From Sabethes cyaneus (Eukaryota; Arthropoda; Insecta; Diptera; Culicidae), in NCBI RefSeq assembly GCF_943734655.1, contig NC_071353.1:139041907-139105906 (forward strand): a stretch of 64,000 nt of DNA, in the 5' to 3' direction. The notes under the pieces are model-generated. The model did no database searches and had not been told where the DNA came from. It saw only the letters and a program-made list of their open reading frames with translations. Each line of letters opens with the position of its first letter. The stretch's first letter is position 1. The translations under genes and the position numbers were made by a program. Of the stretch, positions 12,001 to 22,786 are shown in pieces.

Positions 12001-15000
12001 TCACTAGCCATTAGCAGCATTTTGTTTTTAATTTCAGCATATGGTGCGTTATTTACACTACTACCAATATGTGGGGCCTGAAACGCCTGAAACGCTTCTA
12101 TTGTGTTGGCATAGCTAGTATTTGAGTGACAACCACTTGCTTCTGGCGTTAATGTATATGAACGATTCAATGATATACTAGCGCCAGCAGCAAGCTGATG
12201 TCACTGCAAAACTAATTATCTTCAATGAGCCCGGAATGTAGGCAATAGCGACACGTTATCCATCGGTCTCCTTTTGATCTGTTTTTACAAAGCATCTAAT
12301 CTCTGTGTAGGCTATTTCGGCCGGTCGGATTTAAAAAACACAGACACCGTTATAGAAAATGGGCTCAATTTAGCCGCAGCGACTTCATCATTCCTCGCGA
12401 CTATAACTCAAATTCAGTAGCGTTTCATTAAAACCAAAATACACGCCGATATTCAGTAAATATTCTATCAACTGGTATAAAATTTTTGTCTCGAATAAAT
12501 ATAGTTTCAACGTAATTCCTGAATATTGCTCAGGCTACCGCTCAATGGGATGGAAATACAGTCCCGTACCCTATATTAAATCATTTTGTCTTAATTATTG
12601 TTTGCAAATTAATTGTTTGAGCCGTTCTTGGGATATTTCCATCTATATACACCCAAGTCGCTTTTTACGCGAAGGATACGTCCTGTGTAAATCAAAACCG
12701 CGTAAATTCCGAAAATCGCGTAAAAAACCGCGTAAATTCCAAAATTCGCGTTAAAAAACCACGTTAATTCCAAAAATCGCGTAAAAAAAACGCGTAAATT
12801 TCGAAAACCGCGTAAATTCCGAAAATCGCGTAAAAACCGCATAAATTCCGAAAACCGCGTAAATTCCGAAAACCGCGTAAATTCCGAAATTCGCGTAAAA
12901 ATAGTCGCGTAAAAAAAACCGCGTAGAAAGCGACTTTAGTGTATAACGTGAACGTGAGTTTGTATGTTCCGCCATAACTTCAGAACGCCTTGACCGTTTT
13001 CCACCAAACTTGGCACCCACGTTCCTTGACATAAGTGAATCAGCATTGGAAGTTTAACGAAAAGCGGAGGTCCAAATAAGTAAAAGGGATGGCGTTTCTC
13101 TTGCATTTGGACCGATAGCAGTTGTACAAGTGGCTGGGTGACACTTCTAAATTGGGGGTTCCTGAAAGGGGGGATCGGGGTGCAAGTTCCGTTAAAATAT
13201 TCCGTCACGTTGCGGAGCAGTACAGAATGGATCTCAAACGACGTTAAAAACCAGAAATGTGCGTTCAGAAAGTGTTCTAGACACGACCGCGTTGTTGGCG
13301 TAGAACTACGTTAGGATTGTTTTTGCGAAGAAACTGTGAATATGAAAGAACATTTTTTACATTTTTTTATTGATGAATTAGATAATGATATTTATATCAA
13401 TAATATGGGAACGTAATGTCTGTTAAAACGGACTTGGCTTCCGATGAGCATCGCTATGATATTTACAAGAACAGCTCTGGTTTGATAGCGTTATATGTGG
13501 ATTCATTTTATTACATCATCCCAGTCATGATATTCTTTACTATACTAAAGACACAAGTAATGTTCTAAATACGTTTGATAAGAATGTTATTAGATAAATT
13601 AAATGCAAGTTGCCAGTGTGACACCTACCGTTTGTCCAATGCTGGAAGGTGCATGGGTCGAACCAAGCGATAATCAGAGATTATAACCGGATTTGAACCC
13701 ACAATACCCGCCAGGGCGTGTGGCTCGTTGGTACTAGGGTTGTAGATAGAAATAATATCGATATCATTAATATCAATATTTGAGTTCGTGATGATATTGA
13801 CATCGATATTTGGATCAGATATCGATATTTTTATCGATATTGCGAAAAAACTGCGTAATTGCTTGAAAAGGAGCGTTTTAACATTTTATCATCTTGATGT
13901 ATTCTGCGAGCTTTTTCGTTATTATCCAAGGAATATCTTTAACTCATTAACTTTAACTCGCACTTTAACTCTGCATGCAGCATCTAATTAATCATGATGC
14001 TTGATGAACTTATAGATGACAAAATAGGAAATATTTTTGTTCAGCACCAAACATCCTTATTTTCAATTCCAATGAACATTAAACAGTGCAGAATAAAATA
14101 TTTCCGATCGAGTTATTTGCTCATTTAATTTAGCTGGCGGACCAAGGATTGTAAAATAGATCCTTTGGAGTGCACAATAAGTATAAAATAAAATCACTCC
14201 AAAGTACACTTGTGAAGTTACTGATAGTCCGCATAAAAAAATCGTGGCCGATATCGGCCATAAATATCAAAATATTGATAATATCGGTCATCTCAATATC
14301 GCCCTTACAAATCGATATTTTGATGACGGAAAATCGATAATATCAAATATCGATATAATATTAACAACCCTAGTTGGTACCCGTGTACCTTTGAGCCATA
14401 GAGGCGCTGGACAAAAGGAGATTGCGCAACCCCCCTTATTAATGAAGCGACTTATCTGGTTTTGGGTTATTTTTTGACACTGACACTGACTTGCAAGGTA
14501 CTGCACGTGACGCTGTTCGTCCAAACTCGTGTTTTTAGTCTTCCTTTCTTTCCACTCTTTCCCCTCCATTACCAAAAATGTTCATGACTTTCGCCCCAAG
14601 TAGCACACTTTTGTCGTTTCTGGTTGCTGCAACCTAATTATAACTGAAATCAGTCATTAATCGGTTACCACAACTAGTTTATAACGACTGCGCTAGTAGG
14701 GCCCTACCGTCCCTCCATCAATTGTAGAACCATCGTTTCAAAAAAATATTAATAAGGCTTGTTCGTGACAAAATTTGGACACTCCTAAACACACACAGCT
14801 TCGGAAATACATTAACAATGAGTGAAATAATTTGCAGAGTAGTAGACGTATGTCTGTTCTTTCTGAAAATATAACACTTGTTTATATTACAAGCGCTCAG
14901 CGTAAAATGGCGTCGAAAGAAGAGCAGGTGCAAAAAGCAATTGTGTGCGGTCGAAATGAAAATCCGGATCTGTCGTTAAGAAAACTTGCCAAAAAGCTTA

Positions 15001-18000
15001 GATTTCCTCCAAGCACTGTTCATAGTGTTTTAAAATCGTTCGATACTCGCTTGACAACAGCTAGGAAGAAGGGAAGTGGAACCAAAACGGATCTGAGGAA
15101 CCACCACAAGGATGCGAAAGTAAAACAAATATTACGGAGGAGACTAGATCTTTCTGTACGTACCATTGCTCGTAAAATAAAAATGTCGCCAACATTCGTG
15201 CACACTTCTAAGCAACGACAAGGCATGAAGTCTTTCAGGGTGAGGAGTGTGCCAAACCGTAATGATATGCAAAATACGACGGCCAAAACACGCGCTCGCA
15301 AGCTTTATCGCGAAGTTTCCATGCGTTATAATGGACGATGAAACGTATGTCCTAGAAGACTTTAAACAGCTTCCTGGTATGTCTTTTTACACTGCCATGA
15401 AATGGAATGGCGTTGCAGAGCATTTTAGGACAAAGAAGAAAGCCAAGTTCCCCAAAAAATATTTAGTATGGCAGGCCAAATGCAGCTGTGGTCGAGCAAG
15501 CAAAAGTTACATCACTACGGGAACGGTTAACAAGGAAATATACCGTGAAGAATGCCTGCAGAAACGATTGTTACCGTTCCTACACAGCCATGATGTACCC
15601 GCGCTGTTTTGGCCTGATTTGGCATCCTGTCACTACGCCAAAGATGTTTTGGAATGGTATGATGCTAATGGAGTCCATATTATACTGAAGGAGGCGAATC
15701 CACCTAACTGTCCAGAGTTACGCCCCATCGAGCGGTATTGGACTTTGGTGAAGAGAGAGCTGTCCCAGCACAAACAACTAGCAACAACTATAGATAAATT
15801 TCAAAAATCTTGAACAAAAGCAGCTAAATTGGTTGCAAACAAATCTGCGCTGACCCTCATGGCAAGGGTAAACTCAAAAGTTCGCCAATTTTTCATGCAG
15901 ACCAAATAAGTAATGTTAATTTGTTTGATAATAATTACCGATTCACACATCAATGATATAAAATTGTTTCATGGATTAAACTTCTAGCAAATTTGTTTTA
16001 TTGCAAAATTAAGGTGTCCAGATTTTGTCGCGAACCAGCCTTATTAATGCCTGGTCGCATTTCAAGGTCAAAAGACTAAAAATACGAGTTTGGTCAATTT
16101 CATAGGAACGAAGCCTTTCTCCGAAGACCCGCGCTGAGAATCGCGGCTAACACGCTGACAGACGAACAGCGTCACATGCAGTACCTTGCAAGTCGTGATT
16201 AAAAATAACCCAAAACCAAATACGTCGCTACATGAATAACGGGGGTTGCGCAGTCTCCTTTTGTCCAGCGCCTCTATGGCTCAAAGGTACACGGGTACCA
16301 ACGAACCGCACGCCCTGGCGAGTGTTGTGGATTCAAATCCGGTTATAATCTCTGATTATAGCTTGGTTCGACTCATGCACCTTCCTGCATTGGACAAAAG
16401 GTAGGAGTCACAACGACAACTTGTTAAGCGTAGCTACCAATTACCGGGGAGGAAGAGGGGGGCTCCTTCCTTTCCACTCTTTCCCTTCCATTACCAAAAA
16501 TTTTCATTACTTTCCCCTACCGTCCCTCCATAATTTGTAGAACCATCGTTTCAAAAAAAAATATTAAAATTACTGCCTGACCGCATTTCAAGGTCAAAAG
16601 ATTAAAAACACGGGTTTGGTCAACTTATTGTTTACTTTGTTTTGACATACTCTAATCATTATACAATTCCAATGTAAAATTGACATGAAAACGATTTAAT
16701 GTGAACTTTCTATTACGATCTTGTGTTATCTGGGAAGCTACATCAGCAGAGGGAACAAGAGAAGAAAAATATACGATTGGAAAAACTGCAAAAGGCAGAA
16801 AACAAGCGCAAGCAAAGAATCAAATCAGCACATGAATGGCAACTCACGATGATAAAAAAACGACTGAAAAGTTACAACATTTGAATGACGGTTTAAAAGA
16901 TGCAGCTGGTTATTAAGGTAGTATGTTGCATTTGCAACAATTTTTGTCGAGGGCGGCGCTTATGCGTTTTACATGTTATTCTTTTTTACTGATTTTACTA
17001 ATTTACTGACAAATTTAAAAGTAATTTTTGCTGCAGTAGAAAGGAGCTAGAGTGAATAGGATCGTGTAGCTCTTGTCCCGCAATTGTCCTGTACTCTAAC
17101 AGTTGGCTGCGAAGTCAGTCGTATGAAGAAAAACAGAGGGTCATGTTCCGATAACGGAATCATAATTAATTGATTTTTATCAATTCATACTTACCAAACA
17201 CAGAAAAGAATTACTGTATTAAAATTTTTTTAATATATAATTTTATACAATTTTATTTAACAAATTTAGTAATTTTTATGGTCTTCAAAAGAATAAATTT
17301 GAAAATGACCTCCGTTACTGATGACAAAATCAATGTTTTACTTTTGATCACTCCACTTTTTATTGCTTCCGAGGTTTAACTATATTCATACCCAAAAAAT
17401 GGCAAAAACGTGGAATATTTCTATTATTTTTTCCAAACTCAGCAGACGACAATCTAAAAGAATCGGTAAAAAATCCAATGCAGTTTTTTAAGACAGACCT
17501 GTGAGTCGTTGTAACGTGCTAGATGGCTCGTATTGACAATGTTAATGTTAAATTTAGTCGAAATGCCCATCTCTACTAAATAAACAAATATGTACTGAAA
17601 ACGTGGTGATAATAAGTGGCCCAGGATTTTTATATTTCACAAAAAATTGCATAGAAGAAATAGTTTTGATAAATTTTCAGAAAAATTAAAATTAGTTTTG
17701 TTTTGTTTGTGACGTACAACAGTGACATCCCGCCTCCAAATAATACATTTTGCACACCTTAACAACTCATAGCCCAGTAAAAAATGCATCATCAAATATT
17801 TTTGAAATGCCACCTTCTTGCGCTTTCAACAACATGCACTCGCTAATTATTTATTTGCATATGTAATTAAACTCTTCTTATTGATTTACATCAAAATACA
17901 GCGCTCGAACAGTTGTACCAATATGATGGAACATGCATCACGTATGCAAAAACACAAATTGTTTATGCACTCAGGTTTCATGACATGACAACGCATCTTT

Positions 18001-18649
18001 TTTTGCGAGAAATGTGCAATGCCCTATTTTGTGCACTTGAAAAATGCTTTCCGTGTGAGCTCGCATACAGGTCGAATTTTGTTTTGTTTATTATTGTAAC
18101 ACAAAAACTGATTGGATAAGTTGATTTTTTTTTCGTTTGGGTCATTGAGTTATATTTATTTTAGTTTCACTAATTATTTGCAGTAAATTATTAAGTGCAA
18201 TTTTTAATATGTTTGAACGTGTATGGATTTTGAAGTCATCAATTTGTTTAAAATAATGCATATAATCATGTTAATCACGCACAGGAATAACTTCACTCGC
18301 ACTAGTACACTAGTTAGAGAACTCATTCACAACCTCAGCCGAACATCAACCGCATCCACCCACCTTCCCGATCCGTCGCCAGCATAAGCGAGTTTCCCAG
18401 CAGCGGAAGACTGGTCGGTCCTGGTAGTTGATTCACATAGTACTGGATGCTTTTCACGGTCACCGATTTTTTCGTTTTGCTTATCAATGTAGTCCTGAAA
18501 CTGCTGCCACCTTCTCCTCCGGAGGTGGAGGTGGCCCAGAAAACGACTATTATCACCACCGCACAAAGTCCGACCGTTAGCGGGTGGAACCCTTTCACCA
18601 GGTGAATAATCTGCGAAACGAGCGTAATCACAACCAGTGACTTCTCCAT
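9094..18649 (-). CDS. CYP4-type cytochrome P450 (CYP-A), 4 exons, 546 aa
   Basis: Membrane-bound haem-thiolate monooxygenase of the CYP4 clan. Such enzymes use O2 and NADPH-P450 reductase at the ER to hydroxylate fatty acids, hormones or foreign compounds. The substrate is unknown. Exons (minus): 18364-18649, 10173-10568, 10042-10111, 9094-9982. All introns are GT-AG, and phases 1/1/2 keep one frame from ATG 18649 to TAG 9094. Visible parts: N-terminal anchor (about residues 24-40), hinge LPGP (75-78), I-helix EVDTFILGGHDTTA (GGHDTT 353-358), K-helix KEALR (412-415), PERF-type DPDRF (465-469), and haem loop FSGGPRNCIG with Cys492. Full length for the family. The exon-1 donor GAAG/GTGGGT was chosen because it restores the frame and aligns with the paralogue. 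The Glu usual before GHDTT in CYP4 is Gly here. Intron 1 (7.8 kb) holds SINEs, a hAT-like MITE and a DD37E transposon. Confidence 0.93.
10569..12640. other. CYP-A intron 1, first part: no recognised element
   Basis: AT-rich intronic sequence. I see no reading frame, tandem repeat or paired termini I can support in this 2-kb stretch. Confidence 0.4.
12655..12935. repeat. Degenerate minisatellite of CCGCGTAAATTCCGAAAA type
   Basis: About 280 bp built from alternating short modules close to CGCGTAAATTCCGAAAA and TCGCGTAAAAAAC, repeated roughly 8-9 times with changes. It reads through in several frames on the minus strand as low-complexity peptide, which is not a gene. It lies in CYP-A intron 1. 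Confidence 0.8.
12936..13612. other. Intronic stretch without a recognised gene
   Basis: No family-like ORF. The part 12950-13220 has mixed composition and may be old mobile DNA, but no boundaries were found. Confidence 0.3.
13613..14530 (-). mobile_element. tRNA-derived SINE in minus orientation, split by a hAT-like MITE
   Basis: On the minus strand this matches the plus-strand SINE at 16110-16600. It carries a B box (GGTTCAAATCC type, near 13695) and an A-box region (plus-strand CCTTTGAGCCATA near 14390). The two halves, 13613-13734 and 14373-14530, are separated by the MITE at 13735-14372. The TSD GTTGGTAC of the MITE lies within the SINE body, which proves the order of insertion. Confidence 0.75.
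13735..14372. mobile_element. hAT-like MITE, 638 bp, with 8-bp TSD
   Basis: The element starts TAGGGTTGT and ends ACAACCCTA (9-bp perfect TIR) and is flanked on both sides by GTTGGTAC (13727-13734 and 14373-14380). An 8-bp TSD with a short TIR is the hallmark of the hAT superfamily. Both ends carry many ATATCGATAT-type motifs, at 13755-13845 and 14250-14360. No transposase ORF is present, so it is non-autonomous. Confidence 0.85.
14751..16047 (+). mobile_element. ITmDD37E-type transposon (IS630-Tc1-mariner), 1.3 kb
   Basis: The left end (AATAAGGCTTGTTCGTGACA, 14751 on) and the reverse complement of the right end (AATAAGGCTGGTTCGCGACA, from 16047 inward) form a TIR of about 32 bp with few mismatches. 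The flanks are consistent with insertion at a TA. A near copy of the unoccupied site (poly-A, ATATTAA, then CTGACCGCATTTCAAGG) exists at 16550-16600, which helps fix the ends. One broken transposase lies between the TIRs. Confidence 0.88.
14907..15909 (+). pseudogene. DD37E transposase with one frameshift and one nonsense codon
   Basis: Reading starts at ATG 14907 (MASKEEQVQKA) with two helix-turn-helix motifs in the first ~130 residues. The frame changes near 15320-15335, just before the first catalytic block MDDETYV. The second block is WPDLASCHYA and the third is LRPIERYW. Between the second Asp and the Glu there are exactly 37 residues, the DD37E spacing. At 15811-15813 a TGA interrupts the frame where TGG (Trp) would fit. 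The same frame then continues for 32 codons to TAA at 15907-15909. The reading is nearly full length (about 330 codons) and decay is recent. The copy cannot make active enzyme without help. Confidence 0.88.
16110..16600 (+). mobile_element. tRNA-derived SINE, plus orientation
   Basis: Carries an A-box-like TGGCTCAAAGG (near 16277-16287) and a B box GATTCAAATCC (near 16331-16341), a second B-like element in CTTGGTTCGAC (near 16363), and a body ending in ACCATCGTTTC and a poly-A run (16545-16560). The 5' part (CCGAAGA to CTTGCAAGTCG) is shared with 50228-50310. It sits head to head with the minus-strand copy at 13613-14530, with the DD37E transposon between them. Confidence 0.75.
17040..17165 (+). 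mobile_element. SINE fragment (family 2), 3' half
   Basis: Contains GAATAGGATCGTGTAGC, CCGCAATTGTCCTGTACTCTAACAG and GGCTGCGAAGTCAGTCGTA, then a tail with TGTTCCGATAACGGAAT. The same string of blocks appears reverse-complemented at 38455-38650, where it follows a tRNA-like head. The 5' half is missing here. The body resembles SINEs known from Aedes-type mosquitoes; the name is not certain. Confidence 0.65.
17170..18300. other. AT-rich intronic stretch without a recognised feature
   Basis: The end of CYP-A intron 1 nearest exon 1. AT-rich, with short frames only; nothing supportable was seen. Confidence 0.4.
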
Positions 18650-18750
18650 TGCGATCGAAAAATTAGCGAATTCCGACGAAGGTCCCGCGGAAAATATTTT
18701 ATTAGCGTATGCGCGCGAGTTCTGTGCGATTTCGTGGGTAAGCCCGGTAA

Positions 18751-18790
18751 GACTGACAAGCCGAACGCGTTAGCGTTGGCAGATAAAAAG
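18751..18790 (-). promoter_or_regulatory. Putative CYP-A core promoter: TATA-like box and initiator
   Basis: On the minus strand TTTTTATC (18789-18782) is followed 28-35 bases later by the insect initiator TCAGTC (18756-18751), placing a likely start site at 18754. This gives a 5'UTR of about 105 nt to the ATG at 18649. The spacing is right for a TATA-Inr promoter, but a chance match is possible. Confidence 0.45.
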
Positions 18791-19234
18791 TGATTGCTCA
18801 GGCTTCGGGCGAATGACCTGCTCCGGTGTACCTGTGCAGTACGACTCACTTCTTGCTGGTGGGTTCCAGACTTTATTGGCCCTATGTGCAGTTTTATGAA
18901 TGCACCGGAATGTTCTGACCCTTGGGGTGTTAATGTTTGGTGAAACGTTAACGAAATTTTTCTACTATGATTTCAACTAATCTTAACTTCTAATAAATAT
19001 TAGAAAAAATAATTAGGCTCCGGTCCTTCTTGTACAATTGGGGCCGCTCATCGTGAGCATCCCTAGAGGTTCTGATTGCTGTGCTAAAATCGGCAAATTG
19101 TAGACGGTTTCATCCAGAGGCGTCATCAAGTGTTCGAAAATAAAATAAAAAAAACACAAACAAAACCGAGAGATCCATTTGTAGAGTGTATGTCCTACAG
19201 AAGTCTCCAAGATGATTGGTACTCAATAACAAGT

Positions 19235-19240
19235 TTTATT
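19235..19240 (-). terminator. Putative polyadenylation signal AATAAA of CYP-B
   Basis: AATAAA on the minus strand 360 bases past the CYP-B stop codon and about 480 bases before the likely CYP-A transcription start. An ATTAAA variant lies closer to the stop at 19448-19453 and could be used instead. Confidence 0.5.
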
Positions 19241-19501
19241 GTAGCTAGGTACATATTTACAGTGAGTACACGGAATCCGTAAGTACACATATCGGGTGCT
19301 GCACTTTGCACAACCATAAGGAAACGGTGAGTGGCGTCTAGGTTTGGTTCTTTTTTTCAAGGATGCTAAGCCACGCAGCATCCAGACGAAGCAAAGCCGC
19401 CGCTCCGTTGTTTCTTGGTTGCTCGATGAAAGTGAAAGGATTGTTTTTTTAATTCTAGATAGTATACGTGTATGTTTTTGTTCTTTGTAATGACTGCATG
19501 A

Positions 19502-19546
19502 GAATGATGATGATGATGATGATTCTGATGACGGATGATGATGTCG
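19502..19546. repeat. Imperfect (GAT)n microsatellite in the CYP-B 3'UTR
   Basis: Run of GAT triplets, interrupted by TCTGATGACG, 55-100 bases downstream of the CYP-B stop codon. Confidence 0.85.
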
Positions 19547-19599
19547 ACGTATCGAAATTGCGATAAAACTTAACCTATGAGTGTACTATTTTCAGAGCC

Positions 19600-22500
19600 T
19601 TACAATCTTCGGCTAACTTTAATTCTCAAACCATCGCGTGGTCTGAGAACGAGATCGCCCAACAATTTAACGTCCTCCCGTCGTTCGACGGCTTCGAATC
19701 GAAACTTTCGAATGACCGTAGATATCACGGTTTTCTCCTCCAGAATAGCAAATTTCTGCCCGATACAGTTACGTGGTCCCGCACTGAAGGGAATGTACGC
19801 GTACGGATGTCTACCGTTGCAATTCTCCGGCAGAAAGTTATCGGGATTGAACTTGTCTGGATTGGGAAAGACCGTCGGATCTCGATGTAGGTGATAGACC
19901 ACTATCATCGCATTCGTGCCGGCAGGAATGGTGTAGTTTTGAACCTGAACATCTTCGGTCAAACGCCGGGCGATCAGCGGGATACTGGGATATAGTCGAA
20001 GAGTTTCCTTAATGCAGCACTCGAGATATTTCATTTCGCTTAGTTCCTGCATCGTCGGTATCCGGTCTCGATCACCACCCATAATCTGATCGATTTCATT
20101 GAACACGCGATCCTGCACATCCTGATCTGCTCCCAGCAGGAGCAGGATCCACGATATGGCAGCTGCCGTTGTGTCGTGACCGCCGATCACAAACGTATCA
20201 ACCTCCTCTCGAATGGCCAAATCGCTGAGACCATTTCCGTCGAGCGAACCTTCAATCAGCAGATCCAAAAAGGCGAGTTGCTTTTTTCGTGAACCATCAT
20301 CGTTCTCAAGTGGATCGTTGTTATTCAGATCAACTTCCTGTGCCTGACGACGTTTAACCAGCTCAGCTTTGCGCTCTGTGACGACTCTGTCGGAAAATTC
20401 ATGCAGCACTGCCAAGCACTCCTGATGCTTCCGAAATTCATCGGTTCGTTTGAAGATAAAATCTGGCTGCAGCCAGATCTTTTGCAGTCGATTACGAATG
20501 ACTTTACCAATTCTAAAAACGAAACAATACTAATTATTGTCATTTATTTCCATCAATCGTTACTCATTAATCTTACTCTTTGTGTGCCCGAACGTACTCC
20601 GAATCAGAATTGCTCTGTGCGTTTACCGAACATCCCATGGCCGTTTCTAAAAAAAGATTAAAAACCACGTTCGAATAATTACAATTTTTACCAACAAACA
20701 ACCGACAGAACTCACCGCAGAAAATATCCAGTGCGCACAGTGTAGCCATCGGAACGATGTTAAAGCCATCCTCCTCGGTGCAGTTTAGCTTTTCGCCGAG
20801 TTTCTCGACGAAAATTAAACTCTGGCGGTGGAAAATCTGCACAAAGTCCGATAGGATCTTGAAATGGAAGGCCGGCGTAAGGGCCTTCCGACGCGGATGC
20901 CACACACTGGCCGGTGACGTTAGTAACCCATTGCCGAGCCACGGTTTCAGGAACTCATAGTCGGCACTTTTCTCCACCAGCTTCGGGTTGCTTAGGATGG
21001 GCTGGAAAAGGAAATCGTTTGGAGTATTTTAATAGTTTGATTGATAAAATGTTTTAATAAGGTCTTCCTGTTTTATAACAAAGCTTTATGTCCAAAATAT
21101 TATTTTAACTGTTGATGTGAATGCGTTTTTAGTCTGTAGGGTAAGTTAGTGAGAATCCCCAAAAATGTCAAAAATTGTGTGACTCATTCGGAACCTACGA
21201 TAGCTGTACTGTGCGCTGTGCTGCATCAGAAACGGTTTGACATTGGACTTAAAATAAATCTAAAATTGGTATTAAATTAAATATGGACAACTTTGAACTA
21301 GAAGTTTTACTTCAAAGCATGGGTATGGACAGGAAATTAGACACGGAGTTTTACTTGGCATTATACCTAATTGACATTTTTGTCATATTCTCTCACTCGT
21401 TTTACCTTTTTGACGTAGGACTACGTCTTACGGCAAGTTATAGGGTGTCATTCCAAAAAATCGAAAAATGAAAGGTTTTGAGCGCTAATAGCTCAGCTGT
21501 TTTCCGATCGATTTTCAATATTCTTACACCAACCGATCGGAAAATCTTCTAGGAATTGACCCAAATGAAGAAAAGTATGGATTCTTGATGTTGAACTATT
21601 GAAAAATTGAAATTAATGAACCTATGTTTCACCAGAATTCTCGCTTCGTGATTGGTTGGAAGATTCTTTACGATGATCTAAACCTATACCAATTTGATAT
21701 CTGTGCTTGGGAAGTAAGCCAAAACAAGTGACGAAGTTTTCTCATTTCAACAAGATTTCTATTACCGCGGTTAAACCTAGACCATTTTGATGTCCTTGCT
21801 TGGGAAGTACGCCAGAAAGAGTGTTAAAGCCCTCTCGTGCCAACAGATTTCTTATGAACGCGATTAAACCTAGTCCAATTTGATGTCTGTGTTAGGAAAG
21901 TATGCCAGAAAAAATGGCACAAGTTCGTTCTTTACTGCGAGACGATTAAACCTAGGCGAATTTGATATCTGTGTTGGAAAAATGTGCTACAGCTATAGTG
22001 TTCGGTTACAATACGACTCTGTATGAATACGCATGCTTGCCGTTTCATTAGAAGTGTAGTGAAAAGATGTGCTGTTGATAAAATAGGATTGAATTGGTAA
22101 AATCCCTTCAATGTGGGGAACCATGGGTAATAAAAACAATCTTTAATTTCAGTAAGGTAGCAGGAAAGTAATAGTTTGTGTTCTTGATTTTGTTAAGTGG
22201 TTTTCAAATGCACAATCTTTTGAAAATTGAACGTATGCAATGTTACTACTTTGATAAATGTTACATACAACGCATATAGCATGTTTATATGTTGCATATA
22301 GAATGTATACATGAAGAATCGAATGATTGAAAGCATGAATACATGCTACTATCACTTCAAAGAGACTTACGTAGTCCTGCGGCACCAATATATGCGGTCG
22401 TGTCTTGTACACAACCCCTCTGATTTTTTTCTATTCCGTATTTTCTCCATTTTTGAACCATTTTTTCTTGGTTTTTACTCAGTTTCGATCCAGTTTCCTC

Positions 22501-22731
22501 TAGTACACTTGTTATCTATTTGTTCTGTCCCGTGTTTCCTGTTTTCTTGTCCCATTTTTTTGTTTTGAGTTTTTTTCTCATACTTTTAATTTGTTTTTGT
22601 TATTTTCCTGCCGATTTTCCGTCTTTGCTCTTTTTCGTTTTTTTTTTTTCATTTTAAGTTTTCGTTTTTTTCAACAAAGGAGTTGAAGGAGTTGAATTAA
22701 AGGAATATTCCCTTTCCTCTCCCTCCCCCCC

Positions 22732-22786
<55 letters not shown>

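Noticed and set aside
18335..18363. Extension of CYP-A exon 1 to the in-frame stop at 18335
   Set aside because: The GTGGGT donor after GAAG at 18364 keeps phase 1 and aligns exactly with CYP-B exon 1; the extension has no match.
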